Origin: DATKNA01 sp963755755
GTDB taxonomy: Bacteria > Actinomycetota > Actinomycetes > Actinomycetales > Kineosporiaceae
Assembly (NCBI GenBank): GCA_963755755.1
Contig: CAVWLJ010000011.1
Coordinates: 186,001 to 250,000 of the forward strand
Length of the DNA: 64,000 bases
Reading direction: 5' to 3'
Numbering within the stretch: position 1 is the first letter of the stretch; each line of letters opens with the position of its first letter. The translations under genes and the position numbers were made by a program. Below, piece by piece: positions 26,248-34,736 of the stretch. The notes below the pieces were generated by a model. The model made no database searches, was not told the DNA's origin, and was given only the letters and a program-made list of their open reading frames with translations.

Positions 26248-27188
26248 GCTCCTCCGCCCTTCCCGCGGCGGCATCCGTTCCCGAGGCCTCACCGGCCGCC
26301 GAGGCGTCCACGCCCGGCGGCCGGCGAGGCCGGCGGCTGGTCGCGACCGCGGCGTCGTTGCTCGGCGTCGTCCCGTTCGGGCTGCTCGTCACGTTCTTCC
26401 TGGCGATCCCGACGCTCGTCGTCTTCATCGGGGCCTTCCTGGACGCCGGCAACCGGTTCACGCTGGCCAACGTCCAGGGGCTGACCGACTCCATCGTCCT
26501 CGAGGCCTACTGGCGGACTGTCTGGATCTCCGCGGTGACCGCCGTCCTCGGCGCGGTGTTCGGCGCGCTGCTGGCGCACGCCGTCTCCACCGCCGCGGAG
26601 GGCGGCACCCTGCGGCGGATCATCACGGCGGCCTGCGGCGTGCTCGCCCAGTTCGGCGGCGTCACCCTGGCGTTCGCGTTCCTGGCGACCTTCGGCTTCA
26701 CGGGCTTCGTCACGGTCTGGCTGCAGAACACCTTCGGCGTCGACCCCTACGGCGCCGGCGGCTGGCTCACCGACACTCCGGGTCTGCTGCTCGTCTACAC
26801 GTACTTCCAGATCCCGCTCATGGTCATCGTCTTCCTGCCGGCGCTCGACGGCCTGCGCCCGCAGTGGCGGGAGGCGACGGAGACCCTGGGCGGGTCGACG
26901 GTGGCGTACTGGCGCCGCGTCGCGGGTCCGATCCTGTTGCCCTCGTTCCTCGGCGGCATGCTGCTGCTCTTCGCGAACGCGTTCTCCGCATACGCGACGG
27001 CGAAGGCGCTCATCAGCCAGGGCAGCCCGATCGTGCCGCTCAAGATCGACGCCGCGATCAGCGGCGAGGTCATCACCGGTCAGGACAACATCGCCAAATC
27101 GATGGCGCTGGGCATGGTCGTCATCGTGGCGATCGTCCTGTGGCTCTACGCCCGGCTGCAGAACAGGACCAGCCGATGGCTGAGCTGA
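26244..27188 (+). CDS. ABC importer permease, first subunit
   Basis: 314 residues, GTG start overlapping the upstream stop by 4 bp. There are six hydrophobic segments after an Ala/Pro-rich N-terminus, including PFGLLVTFFLAIPTLVVFIG. The EAA cytoplasmic loop reads EATETLGGSTVAYWRRVAGP, the contact site for the ATPase. It belongs to the CysTW/PotB-like permease class and forms the channel together with the next gene. Confidence 0.9.
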   Translation: MSSSALPAAASVPEASPAAEASTPGGRRGRRLVATAASLLGVVPFGLLVTFFLAIPTLVVFIGAFLDAGNRFTLANVQGLTDSIVLEAYWRTVWISAVTAVLGAVFGALLAHAVSTAAEGGTLRRIITAACGVLAQFGGVTLAFAFLATFGFTGFVTVWLQNTFGVDPYGAGGWLTDTPGLLLVYTYFQIPLMVIVFLPALDGLRPQWREATETLGGSTVAYWRRVAGPILLPSFLGGMLLLFANAFSAYATAKALISQGSPIVPLKIDAAISGEVITGQDNIAKSMALGMVVIVAIVLWLYARLQNRTSRWLS

Positions 27189-28063
27189 CCCGCCCCGGAG
27201 GCCTGGTGCGCCGGCGTCGCCGCCGCCAGGCCGTGCAGCGCTGGATCGTCGTCACCGTGATCGGCGCGTTCTTCCTGCTCCCGCTCGTCGCCATGGTCGA
27301 GTTCACGACCCGCGCGCCGTCGGGTTCGGGCCGGTCGCTCGACGTCTGGCGGACCGTCGTCGACGTCGGCGCCCTGGCCGACCAGTACCCGGACCTGCTG
27401 AACGGCCTCGAGGCCTCCGCCGGCCTCGTCGTGCTCACCGTCCTCCTCATGCTCGTGCTGCTCGTCCCGACGATGATCTGGGTACGGCTACGGCTGCCGT
27501 GGCTGCGGCGGCCGCTGGAGTTCGTCTGCCTGCTGCCGCTGATCGTGCCCGCGATCGTGCTCGTCGTCGGCCTGGCCCCGGTCTACGCCTGGGTCGCCTA
27601 CTTCCTCGGCCCGTCGTCGCTGACGCTGTGCTTCGCCTACACGGTGCTCGTGCTGCCGTACGCCTATCGCGCCATCGACACCGGGCTGGCCACGATCGAC
27701 GTCCGGACCCTGGCCGAGGCGGCGCGCAGCCTCGGCGCGGGCTGGTTCACCGTCATCGCTCGGGTCGTGCTGCCGAACATCCGCTCGGCCGTCCTCTCGG
27801 CGTCGTTCCTCGCGGTCGCGCTCGTGCTCGGCGAGTTCACCGTCGCGAACCTGCTCAGCCGCAACAACGTCCAGGTCGCCATCGACCAGCTCGGCAAGCG
27901 CGACCCCAGCATCTCCATCGCCGTGTCGCTGGCGGCCCTGGTGTTCGCGTTCATCCTGCTCCTCGTCCTGTCCCTGGCGGGCGTCCGGCGCCGCACCCGC
28001 GGCCCCCGGCGGCGCCCCGACCAGACCGTGCTCGCCGTCACCCCCGCCCAGGAGGTCCCGTGA
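27176..28063 (+). CDS. ABC importer permease, second subunit
   Basis: 295 residues; its ATG lies 13 bp inside the end of the preceding permease gene. It has a basic N-terminus and about six membrane segments (VIGAFFLLPLVAMVEFTTRA at the start). The EAA loop is EAARSLGAGWFTVIARVVLP. It is PotC-like and pairs with the first permease. The overlap suggests translational coupling and a 1:1 ratio. Confidence 0.9.
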   Translation: MAELTRPGGLVRRRRRRQAVQRWIVVTVIGAFFLLPLVAMVEFTTRAPSGSGRSLDVWRTVVDVGALADQYPDLLNGLEASAGLVVLTVLLMLVLLVPTMIWVRLRLPWLRRPLEFVCLLPLIVPAIVLVVGLAPVYAWVAYFLGPSSLTLCFAYTVLVLPYAYRAIDTGLATIDVRTLAEAARSLGAGWFTVIARVVLPNIRSAVLSASFLAVALVLGEFTVANLLSRNNVQVAIDQLGKRDPSISIAVSLAALVFAFILLLVLSLAGVRRRTRGPRRRPDQTVLAVTPAQEVP

Positions 28064-29139
28064 CGACCCCGACGTCCAGCGCGGCCCAGGACGCCGGCCG
28101 CGAGGTCCGGCTCGAGGACCTGCGGCGCAGCTACGGCGACGTGCACGCCCTCGACGGCCTCACCCTGCGGATCGCTCCCGGCGGCATGCTCGCGCTGCTC
28201 GGGCCGTCCGGCTGTGGCAAGACCACCGCGCTGCGGGCGCTCGCCGGCCTGGAGGACGTCGACGGCGGCCGCGTGTTCGTCGGTGGGCGCGACCTCACCG
28301 ACGTCCCCGCGAACCGGCGGGACATGGGCATGGTGTTCCAGGCCTACAGCCTGTTCCCGCACCTCACGGCGCTGGAGAACGTGGCGTTCGGGCTGCGGAT
28401 GCGCCGCGTCGGCGGCGGCGAGCGGCACCGGCGGGCCGGCGAGGCGCTGGAGCTGGTCGGGCTCTCCGCGCTGGCCGACCGGTACGCGGGGCAGATGTCC
28501 GGTGGTCAGCAGCAGCGCGTGGCCCTGGCCCGCGCGCTGGCGATCCGGCCCAGCGTCCTGCTTCTCGACGAGCCGCTCTCCGCCCTCGACGCCCGCGTGC
28601 GCACCCAGCTGCGCGAGGAGATCCGGCGGATCCAGCTCGAGGTCGGCACGACGGCCGTGTTCGTCACGCACGACCAGGAGGAGGCGCTCGCGATCGCGGA
28701 CGAGGTCGGCGTCATGAATGCCGGCCACCTGGAGCAGCTCGCGGCACCGCAGGAGGTCTACGACCGGCCCACGACCCGGTTCGTCGCCGAGTTCGTCGGG
28801 CTGAGCTCCCGGGTGCCGGCCAGGGTGCGGGACGGGCGCGGCGTCACCGCCGGCGGTGACGTGCCGCTGCTGCCGGGCTCTCCGGACGGCGGGGACGTGG
28901 AGGTCCTCGTCCGGCCGGAGTCCGTCGTCGTGACCCGGGACGAACCGGCGACGGGTGCGCGCGGTCGCGTCGTGCACACCTCGTTCCTCGGTGCCCTCGC
29001 CCGGGTCACGCTCGACACGGACGCCGGTGAACTGATCGCCCAGCTGCCCGCGGTCGCCGCCGCCGGGCTGGGGCCGGGGACGCCGGTCAGCTGGCGGCTG
29101 TCGGCGACGCCGGCCCTCGCGGTGCCGGTTCCGAGCTGA
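28060..29139 (+). CDS. ABC importer ATP-binding protein with TOBE domain
   Basis: 359 residues; GTG overlaps the permease stop as GTGA. Walker A is LLGPSGCGKTTALRAL, the Q-loop MGMVFQAYSLFPHL, the signature MSGGQQQRVALARALA, Walker B VLLLDEPLSALDARV and the switch VFVTHDQEEALAIADEV. The C-terminal part is a TOBE domain (VEVLVRPESVVV onward), as in PotA/FbpC-type transporters. It energises import through the two preceding permeases. The 3' end overlaps a convergent VOC gene by 53 bp. Confidence 0.93.
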   Translation: MTTPTSSAAQDAGREVRLEDLRRSYGDVHALDGLTLRIAPGGMLALLGPSGCGKTTALRALAGLEDVDGGRVFVGGRDLTDVPANRRDMGMVFQAYSLFPHLTALENVAFGLRMRRVGGGERHRRAGEALELVGLSALADRYAGQMSGGQQQRVALARALAIRPSVLLLDEPLSALDARVRTQLREEIRRIQLEVGTTAVFVTHDQEEALAIADEVGVMNAGHLEQLAAPQEVYDRPTTRFVAEFVGLSSRVPARVRDGRGVTAGGDVPLLPGSPDGGDVEVLVRPESVVVTRDEPATGARGRVVHTSFLGALARVTLDTDAGELIAQLPAVAAAGLGPGTPVSWRLSATPALAVPVPS

Positions 29140-29539
29140 CGGCCGTCAGCATCTCGAGGTAGTGCGCGTTCTCCATCACGCCGAGCACGTTGCCGAACGG
29201 GTCGACGACCGACGCCGTCACGAAGCCGGGCCCACGCTCGACGATCCCTTCGTACTCGGTGGCGCCCGCGTCGAGCAGCCGGCCGACGGTGCTCCGGACG
29301 TCGTCCACGTGCCAGTAGACGATCGCGCCGCCGACCCCGGCTCCTCCGCGGGGCGCGAAGCGCCGGTCGACGATGCCCAGCTCGTGCTGGTGGTCGCCGA
29401 CCCGGAACTCGACGTAGACCGGCGCCCCGCCCATGTCCCGGACGAAGTACGCGTCCACCTCGAGCATCTCTGCGTACCAGTCGCGGGCGACGGCGACGTC
29501 GTCCGCGAAGAAGCTGACGGTGCTGAGCCCTCGGAACAT
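29087..29539 (-). CDS. VOC family protein
   Basis: 150 residues, opening MFRGLSTVSFFADDVAVARD and continuing WYAEMLEVDAYFVRDMGGAP, FRVGDHQHELGIVDRRFAP, VYWHVDDVRSTVGRLLDAGA and VVDPFGNVLGVMENAHYLEM. The DPFGN closure and the His/Glu positions are those of VOC metalloproteins. It is divergent from a WYL regulator with a palindrome between them, so it is the likely target. Its end overlaps the ABC ATPase gene end by 53 bp on the opposite strand. Confidence 0.88.
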   Translation of the reverse strand: MFRGLSTVSFFADDVAVARDWYAEMLEVDAYFVRDMGGAPVYVEFRVGDHQHELGIVDRRFAPRGGAGVGGAIVYWHVDDVRSTVGRLLDAGATEYEGIVERGPGFVTASVVDPFGNVLGVMENAHYLEMLTAVSSEPAPRGPASPTAAS

Positions 29540-29585
29540 GATCCTGTCCTCTCCTCGACCTGCTGACAGCACCAGCCTCCTCCAG

Positions 29586-29610
29586 AAAGCGCTCACCTCC
29601 TGAGCACTTT
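29586..29610. promoter_or_regulatory. Palindromic operator between VOC and WYL-regulator genes
   Basis: AAAGCGCTCA-CCTCC-TGAGCACTTT has 10-bp arms with one mismatch. It lies 46 bp upstream of the VOC start and 7 bp before the regulator start. It is the probable binding site of the adjacent DeoR/YafY-type regulator, which would control both genes. Confidence 0.7.
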
Positions 29611-29617
29611 TCCGGCC

Positions 29618-30577
29618 ATGCTTGCACCCATGAGGGGCGACCGTCTGGTGGCCGCGCTGCTGCTCCTGCAGTCGCGGAGCCGGGTCACGGCCGCCGAGCT
29701 CGCCGCCGAGCTCGAGGTGTCCGTGGCCACCGCTCGGCGCGACCTGGAGGCGCTGTCGTCGGCCGGCGTCCCCGTCTACCCCCAGCCCGGGCGCGGTGGT
29801 GGCTGGGCCCTCGTCGGAGGTGCCCGCACCGACCTCTCCGGTCTCACCGCGTTCGAGGCACAGGCCCTCTTCCTCCTGCTCGGGCCGGCCGCCGCCGCGT
29901 CCGGCGATGCCCGCGCCGCCCTGCGCAAGCTCGTCCGTGCCCTGCCGAGCACCTTCCGGGCGGACGCCGAGGCCGCCGCGGACGCGACGCTCGTCGACCC
30001 GGTGCCGTGGGGCGAGCGCGACCGGCGACGGCCCGAGCTGGTCGACGCGCTCCAGGCGGCCGTCGTCCGGCGCGCGCAGTTGCGGATCGTCTACGACGGC
30101 AGATCGCGGGAACGCACCGAGCGGGTCGTGGATCCGTGGGGCCTGGTGGACAAGGACGACGTCTGGTACCTCGTGGGCGGCACGGACCGGGGACGCCGCA
30201 CCTTCCGGGTCGACCGGATCGTGCGGGTCGACCCGACCGGCGAACGGGCGAGCCGGCCGGAGCACCTCGACCTCGAGGAGGCCTGGCGCGAGGTGGTGGG
30301 CGAGCTCGAGGAGCTGCGCTCCCGCACGTGGGCGACCGTGCTCGTCGAGCCGCGGTTCGCGTCCGTCCTGAGGGACCGGTTCGGGCGGCACTGCCTGGAC
30401 GACGGGCAGGCCGACGACGGGCGCGACCGGTTCCGCGTGGCCGCGCCCACCCCGCTCGACCTCGCCCGCCAACTCGCCGGCTGGGGCGGCCTGGTCGAGG
30501 TCCTGGAGCCCGACGCGGTCGTGGAGCGGCTGGTCCGGATCGGCGCGGAGATCCTCGACCGGTACCCGACCGCCTAG
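29618..30577 (+). CDS. YafY-type HTH and WYL-domain transcriptional regulator
   Basis: 319 residues. The DeoR-like winged helix is RVTAAELAAELEVSVATARR, followed by QPGRGGGWALVGGARTDLSG. The WYL domain centres on DPWGLVDKDDVWYLVGGTDR and a C-terminal WCX extension follows (ATVLVEPRFASVLRDRF onward). ATG 29618 or ATG 29630 (MRGDRLVAALLLLQ) could be the start; the second fits family N-termini better. It probably represses or activates the divergent VOC gene in response to an unknown ligand. Confidence 0.9.
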   Translation: MLAPMRGDRLVAALLLLQSRSRVTAAELAAELEVSVATARRDLEALSSAGVPVYPQPGRGGGWALVGGARTDLSGLTAFEAQALFLLLGPAAAASGDARAALRKLVRALPSTFRADAEAAADATLVDPVPWGERDRRRPELVDALQAAVVRRAQLRIVYDGRSRERTERVVDPWGLVDKDDVWYLVGGTDRGRRTFRVDRIVRVDPTGERASRPEHLDLEEAWREVVGELEELRSRTWATVLVEPRFASVLRDRFGRHCLDDGQADDGRDRFRVAAPTPLDLARQLAGWGGLVEVLEPDAVVERLVRIGAEILDRYPTA

Positions 30578-31446
30578 CGGCCGACGAGTTCGGCGGCGTT
30601 GACGAGTTCTCCGAGGTCCGTGATCTCGATCCGGACCTCGTCGCCGGCCTCGAGGGTGAACGCGCTCGACGGCACGATCCCGGTGCCGGTGAGGAGCACG
30701 ACACCACGCGGGAAGTCGCGGGCCCGGAACAGCCAGTCGACGAGGTCGGCCGGCGTCCGGTGCAGTTCGGTGAGCGATACGTGGTCGTCGACGACGACCT
30801 CGGCGGCGCGCCGCACGGTCAGGTGGACCCGGCCCGCCAGGAGCTCGTCGTCCCAGGGCACCAGCGCCGGGCCGAGCGCGACGCTGTGCCGGTAGGCCTT
30901 CGCCTGCGGCAGGTACAGCGGATTCTCCCCCTCGATCGAGCGGGACGAGACGTCGTTCCCCACGCAGGCGGCCACGATGCGACCGGTGGCGTCGGCGACG
31001 ACGGCGAGCTCGGGCTCCGGTACGTCCCAGGTCGAGTCGGCACGGACGCCGACCGTCTCGCCCGGTCCCCGCGCCTCCCCGGCGCCGGCCTTCCAGAACA
31101 GCTCCGGACGATCCGCGACGTACACCTTGTCGTAGGCGTCGAGCCGGCCGGACTCCTCCAGCCGGGCGTCACGGCTGCGGACGTAGGTGACGCCGGCGGC
31201 CCAGACGTCCTGGTCGTCGACGGGGGCGAGGACGCGCACCCCGGCGGGCACGGCGTCGCCTCCCTCGGCGAGACGCGGGATCTCCTCCCACCCACCGGGC
31301 TGCAGGAGGTCGGCGACGCGCACCGGAAGGGGGAGGAACACCGACGGGCCGTCGTCGAGCGCTCCGATCGCGAGACGCGGGCCCTGGCCGGTCTCGACGC
31401 GCCAGACCGCCGAGCGGCCCTGGGCCTGGTCGAACGCCTGCGGCAT
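30574..31446 (-). CDS. Fumarylacetoacetate hydrolase family protein
   Basis: 290 residues. The C-terminal FAH domain has DQDVWAAGVTYVRSRDARL, the metal-site acidic segment TWDVPEPELAVVADATG, VGNDVSSRSIEGENPLYLPQ and GVVLLTGTGIVPSSAFTLEA. These metal-dependent enzymes cleave or hydrate C-C bonds of 2-oxo acids such as acylpyruvates. The sequence also resembles 2-oxo-sugar-acid hydratases in this family. The stop overlaps that of the convergent WYL gene by 4 bp. Confidence 0.88.
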   Translation of the reverse strand: MPQAFDQAQGRSAVWRVETGQGPRLAIGALDDGPSVFLPLPVRVADLLQPGGWEEIPRLAEGGDAVPAGVRVLAPVDDQDVWAAGVTYVRSRDARLEESGRLDAYDKVYVADRPELFWKAGAGEARGPGETVGVRADSTWDVPEPELAVVADATGRIVAACVGNDVSSRSIEGENPLYLPQAKAYRHSVALGPALVPWDDELLAGRVHLTVRRAAEVVVDDHVSLTELHRTPADLVDWLFRARDFPRGVVLLTGTGIVPSSAFTLEAGDEVRIEITDLGELVNAAELVGR

Positions 31447-31491
31447 CCGCCCAACCTACGGCGTCGGCGTCGCCACCGCGGGCCGGCGGTG

Positions 31492-32175
31492 TCAGGTCGG
31501 AGCCAGCAGCGCGGCGCAGTCGAGGACGTCGGCCAGACCGCGCCCGCCGTCGGCCGTCAGCCGCACGGCGCGCCCGCCGTCCGGACGCCGGAGCCACCCC
31601 AGCTCGAACAACCGGGCGGTGAAGGCCGCCGGAAGGGCGCCCGCGACGTGGTGCCGGCGCTCGGTCCAGTCCAGGCAGGGGCGGGCGCTGGGCCGGCGCG
31701 CGGAGCCGGAGGTGAGGGCGACGCCGAGGCGGACCAGCGGACCGGGATCGGCGAGGCCGAGCTCGGAGGTGAGAACGCCGGCCTCGACCAGGGCGTCCGT
31801 GATCGTGACCCCGAGGCGGCCGGCGAGGTGGTCGTAGCACGTGCGACCCGCCCGGAGCCGCTCCGCGCCCGCGGACTCCCGCAGGGACCGGACCGGCTGC
31901 GGGCGGGCGAGCACGCTGAGGGCCTCGACGGCCGCCGCGACGTCCGGGCCGGCCAGCCGGTAGTACCGGTGCCGGCCCTGCGCGGTGACCTCGAGCAGTC
32001 CGGCGCCCCGCAGCAGCCCGAGGTGCTCGCTCGCGGTGGACGCCGTCACCCCGGCGAGGCGCGCGAGCTCGCCCGCCGGCCGGTACCGCCCGTCGAGGAG
32101 CGCCAGGCAGATCGCGGCGCGGGCACGGTCGCCGAGCAGGCCGGCCACGGCTGCCACGTCGGCGTCCCCGCTCAT
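31492..32175 (-). CDS. ArsR-family winged-helix regulator
   Basis: 227 residues from ATG 32175 (MSGDADVAAVAGLLGDRARA). The helix-turn-helix is ELARLAGVTASTASEHLGLL, followed by the wing TAQGRHRYYRLAG. An extra C-terminal 120 residues contain RTCYDHLAGRLGVTITDALV, a feature of larger ArsR proteins. It has no obvious clustered metal-binding cysteines, so it is probably not a metal sensor. It is divergent by 64 bp from the P450-like/PEP-mutase operon, its likely target. Confidence 0.88.
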   Translation of the reverse strand: MSGDADVAAVAGLLGDRARAAICLALLDGRYRPAGELARLAGVTASTASEHLGLLRGAGLLEVTAQGRHRYYRLAGPDVAAAVEALSVLARPQPVRSLRESAGAERLRAGRTCYDHLAGRLGVTITDALVEAGVLTSELGLADPGPLVRLGVALTSGSARRPSARPCLDWTERRHHVAGALPAAFTARLFELGWLRRPDGGRAVRLTADGGRGLADVLDCAALLAPT

Positions 32176-32239
32176 GCCGGCATCGTAGGAGCCGGTCGGT
32201 ACGGCGGGCACCGAAGCGTCCCCGACCCATCCTGGCTCG

Positions 32240-32830
32240 ATGCGACGACTGCCGAGCGATGTCCTCGACGATCCGCGCTACCGGGTGCCGTCGGTCCCGC
32301 CCGCCGCCTCCGGCGTGGCGTGGCTGCGGGCGCACGTGGCGCGGTTCTGCGAGGGCGAGGCGCACCGCCGACGGCGCCAGCTGGCGGTGTCGGTGATCGA
32401 CGGGCTGACCGAGCTCCCCGCCGCGGGATCGCCCACGGCGAGGATCCTGGCGCGGCTCGGCCTGCCGCGGGAGCTCGAGCCCGACGTCGCGCTCGTCGCG
32501 GCCGCGTACCAGCCGCACGCTCCGCAGTCCGCCGCTGCGGACGCGGCCGCCGATCGGCTCGTGGCCGGCTGCGGAGGCCGGACGGAGGCGGCCGCGGCCA
32601 CCGCCGGCGTCCTCGTCCAGGCGCACGCCGCGACCCTCGCCCTCGCCGAGGCGCTGCGCACCGGCTCCGACGCCCGACCCGTCCCCGACACCCGGCGCAT
32701 CGCCCCCGACGGCGTCGAGGTGCTCGTCGATCTCGCCGGCGCACCCTTCGGCCGTGGCGCCCACCGCTGCCCGGGCCAGGATCTCGCCCTCGAACTCGCG
32801 CACGACCACGCCCGGCAGGAGGTCTCGTGA
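32240..32830 (+). CDS. Miniature cytochrome P450-like protein
   Basis: A complete 196-residue protein. Near the C-terminus it has FGRGAHRCPG (170-179), a full match to the P450 haem-ligand loop FxxGxxxCxG with Cys177 as the expected thiolate. Upstream, RFCEGEAHRRRRQLA (35-49) resembles the P450 C-helix region, and TAGVLVQAHAATLALAEAL (121-139) resembles the I-helix. The ExxR K-helix and all F/G-helix sequence are missing, and normal P450s are about 400 residues. It could be a haem protein, a degenerate P450 or a non-haem relative. It is coupled by GTGA to the PEP mutase-like gene. Confidence 0.7.
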   Translation: MRRLPSDVLDDPRYRVPSVPPAASGVAWLRAHVARFCEGEAHRRRRQLAVSVIDGLTELPAAGSPTARILARLGLPRELEPDVALVAAAYQPHAPQSAAADAAADRLVAGCGGRTEAAAATAGVLVQAHAATLALAEALRTGSDARPVPDTRRIAPDGVEVLVDLAGAPFGRGAHRCPGQDLALELAHDHARQEVS

Positions 32831-33585
32831 GCTTCGCCGATCTGCACCGACCCGGTGATCCCTTCGTGCTCCCCAACGCCTGGGACGTCGGGTCCGCACG
32901 CGCCCTCGCCGCCGAGTTCCCGGCGATCGGCACGACCAGCCTGGGTGTCGCCGCCGCGGCCGGACTACGGGACGCCACCGGCGACGCCCGGCCGGCGATC
33001 CTCGAGCTCGCGCGCAGGCTGGCCGACGCCGACCTGGGCCGTCCGCTGAGCCACGACCTGGAGGACGGGTTCAGCGACGACCCGGGCCGGGTGGCCGACA
33101 CCGTGCTCGGGCTGGGTGCCGCGGGCGTGAACCTCGAGGACGCCACCGGGGGCGTCCTCGTGGACCCGCGGACCCACGCGCGGAAGATCCGCGCCGTCAA
33201 GGACCGCTGCCCCGGCGTCTTCGTCAACGCCCGCACGGACGTCTTCTGGCTCGGGGGCGCGGACCTCGCCGCGGCGATCGGCCGGCTCGAGCAATACCTG
33301 GACGCCGGGGCCGACGGGGTCTTCGTCCCCGGTCGCCTCGCCACCTCGACGATCGAGGCCCTCGTGCGGGCGGTGCCGGCGCCGCTGAACGTCCTCGCGT
33401 CCCCGGACCACACCCGCGCCGACCTCGCCGGCTGGGGCGTGGCGCGGATCAGCACCGGGTCTCTGCTCTACCGCTCCGCGCTGACCCGAGCCGTCGCGGC
33501 CGCCGTCGCAGTGCGCGACGGCGGCCGGATCCCGGACGCGATGAGCTACGACGACGTCCAGCGACTCGCGCCGCCGGCGGGCTGA
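32827..33585 (+). CDS. Isocitrate lyase / PEP mutase family enzyme
   Basis: 252 residues, GTG overlapping the P450-like stop. It is a TIM-barrel of the PEP mutase/isocitrate lyase superfamily: FVLPNAWDVGSARALAAEFP, IGTTSLGVAAAAGLRD, LSHDLEDGFSDDP, AAGVNLEDATGGVL, VNARTDVFWLGG and GVARISTGSLLYR. The superfamily's loop cysteine (KKCGH in isocitrate lyases) is absent, so it is not a true isocitrate lyase; oxaloacetate hydrolase-like or carboxyphosphonoenolpyruvate-like chemistry is possible. It forms a two-gene operon with the P450-like gene. Confidence 0.85.
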   Translation: MSFADLHRPGDPFVLPNAWDVGSARALAAEFPAIGTTSLGVAAAAGLRDATGDARPAILELARRLADADLGRPLSHDLEDGFSDDPGRVADTVLGLGAAGVNLEDATGGVLVDPRTHARKIRAVKDRCPGVFVNARTDVFWLGGADLAAAIGRLEQYLDAGADGVFVPGRLATSTIEALVRAVPAPLNVLASPDHTRADLAGWGVARISTGSLLYRSALTRAVAAAVAVRDGGRIPDAMSYDDVQRLAPPAG

Positions 33586-33591
33586 CCCCGC

Positions 33592-34545
33592 TCAGCGCAG
33601 CTTCGGCAGGACCTCCTCGGACCAGAACCGGAAGAACTGCTCCTGGTCGGGCCCGATCTGCTGCACGTAGACCTCGTCGTAGCCGGCCTGCTCGAACTGG
33701 CGGACGTTCTCCGCGTGCCGGTCGGCGTCCGGACCGCAGACGACGGCCTCGCCGACCATGTCGGGCGTCACGAGCGAGCTGGCCTGCTCGAAGTGCGCCG
33801 GCGTCGGCAGGATCTGGGCGAGCTCGCCCGGCAGCTGCTCGTTGGCCCACAGCCGGTGCGCGGTCTCGACGGCGGCCTGCTCGTCGGGGCCGTAGCAGAC
33901 CTTGAAGCCGCCCTGTACCGGCTTGCGCCCGCCGCCGGAGTCGCGGAAGGTGCCGACGAGCTCGGCGTCGGGCTTGGTGCAGCAGAACCCGTCGCCGATC
34001 CGGCCGGCCAGGCTGGCGGACTTGGCGCCGAACCCGGAGACGTAGATCGGCACGGGCTCCTTCGGCAGCGTGTACACCCGGGCGTTCTCGACCGTGTAGT
34101 ACTCGCCGCGGAAGTCCTTGACGCCCCCGTCGTGGAGCAGGCGGATGACCTGCACGGCCTCCTCGAGCATCTCGAGCCGCTCGTCCGCCGACGGCCAGGG
34201 GTCGCCGAGGACGTGCTCGTTCAGCGCCTCGCCGCTGCCCACGCCGAGGACGAACCTGCCCTCCAGCTGGACCGACGCGGTCGCCGACGCCTGGGCGACG
34301 ATCGCCGGGTGGAGCCGGATGGTCGGGCAGGTCACCGCGGTGCTGATGGGCAGTGACGTCACCTGCGAGAGCGCGCCGATCACGGACCAGACGAAGGGGC
34401 TCTGCCCCTGCTCGTCGTTCCAGGGGTGGAAGTGGTCACTGATCCACAGCGCCTCGAACCCGGCCCGCTCGGCCATCCGGGCCTGCTCGACCAGCTGGGC
34501 GGGCGTGAACTCCTCGCACGACAGGAAGTAGCCGTAGGTCGTCAT
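33592..34545 (-). CDS. LLM-class F420-dependent oxidoreductase (TIGR03557-like)
   Basis: 317 residues opening MTTYGYFLSCEEFTPAQLVE. The pattern EALWISDHFHPWNDEQGQSP, TAVTCPTIRLHPAIVAQASA, GRFVLGVGSGEALNEHVLG and KEPVPIYVSGFGAKSASLAG is close to F420-dependent glucose-6-phosphate dehydrogenase relatives. It should use F420 as hydride acceptor; the substrate is unknown. It converges on the PEP mutase-like gene with a 6-bp gap. Confidence 0.9.
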   Translation of the reverse strand: MTTYGYFLSCEEFTPAQLVEQARMAERAGFEALWISDHFHPWNDEQGQSPFVWSVIGALSQVTSLPISTAVTCPTIRLHPAIVAQASATASVQLEGRFVLGVGSGEALNEHVLGDPWPSADERLEMLEEAVQVIRLLHDGGVKDFRGEYYTVENARVYTLPKEPVPIYVSGFGAKSASLAGRIGDGFCCTKPDAELVGTFRDSGGGRKPVQGGFKVCYGPDEQAAVETAHRLWANEQLPGELAQILPTPAHFEQASSLVTPDMVGEAVVCGPDADRHAENVRQFEQAGYDEVYVQQIGPDQEQFFRFWSEEVLPKLR

Positions 34546-34736
34546 GCCCCTGGAGTTCCCTGCGTCCGCGCGGTCATGCCTGCGCCGAGCGCGGGAGCGG
34601 CGCTCCCGTTCCCTCGCCCCGAGGGGTGGTGCGGGACGGCGCTACCGGCGTGCAGCATGGAGGGGCGGAGGCGGATGTCGCTGCGGAGATCACCACACCG
34701 GCTAGGGTCGTGCCGCCGGACTTGGGAGGAGGCAGC

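Noticed and set aside
30007..33585. One plus-strand frame open for about 1190 codons
   Set aside because: Only its last 252 codons (from 32827) encode a recognisable enzyme; the rest is antisense or off-frame to the WYL, FAH and ArsR genes.
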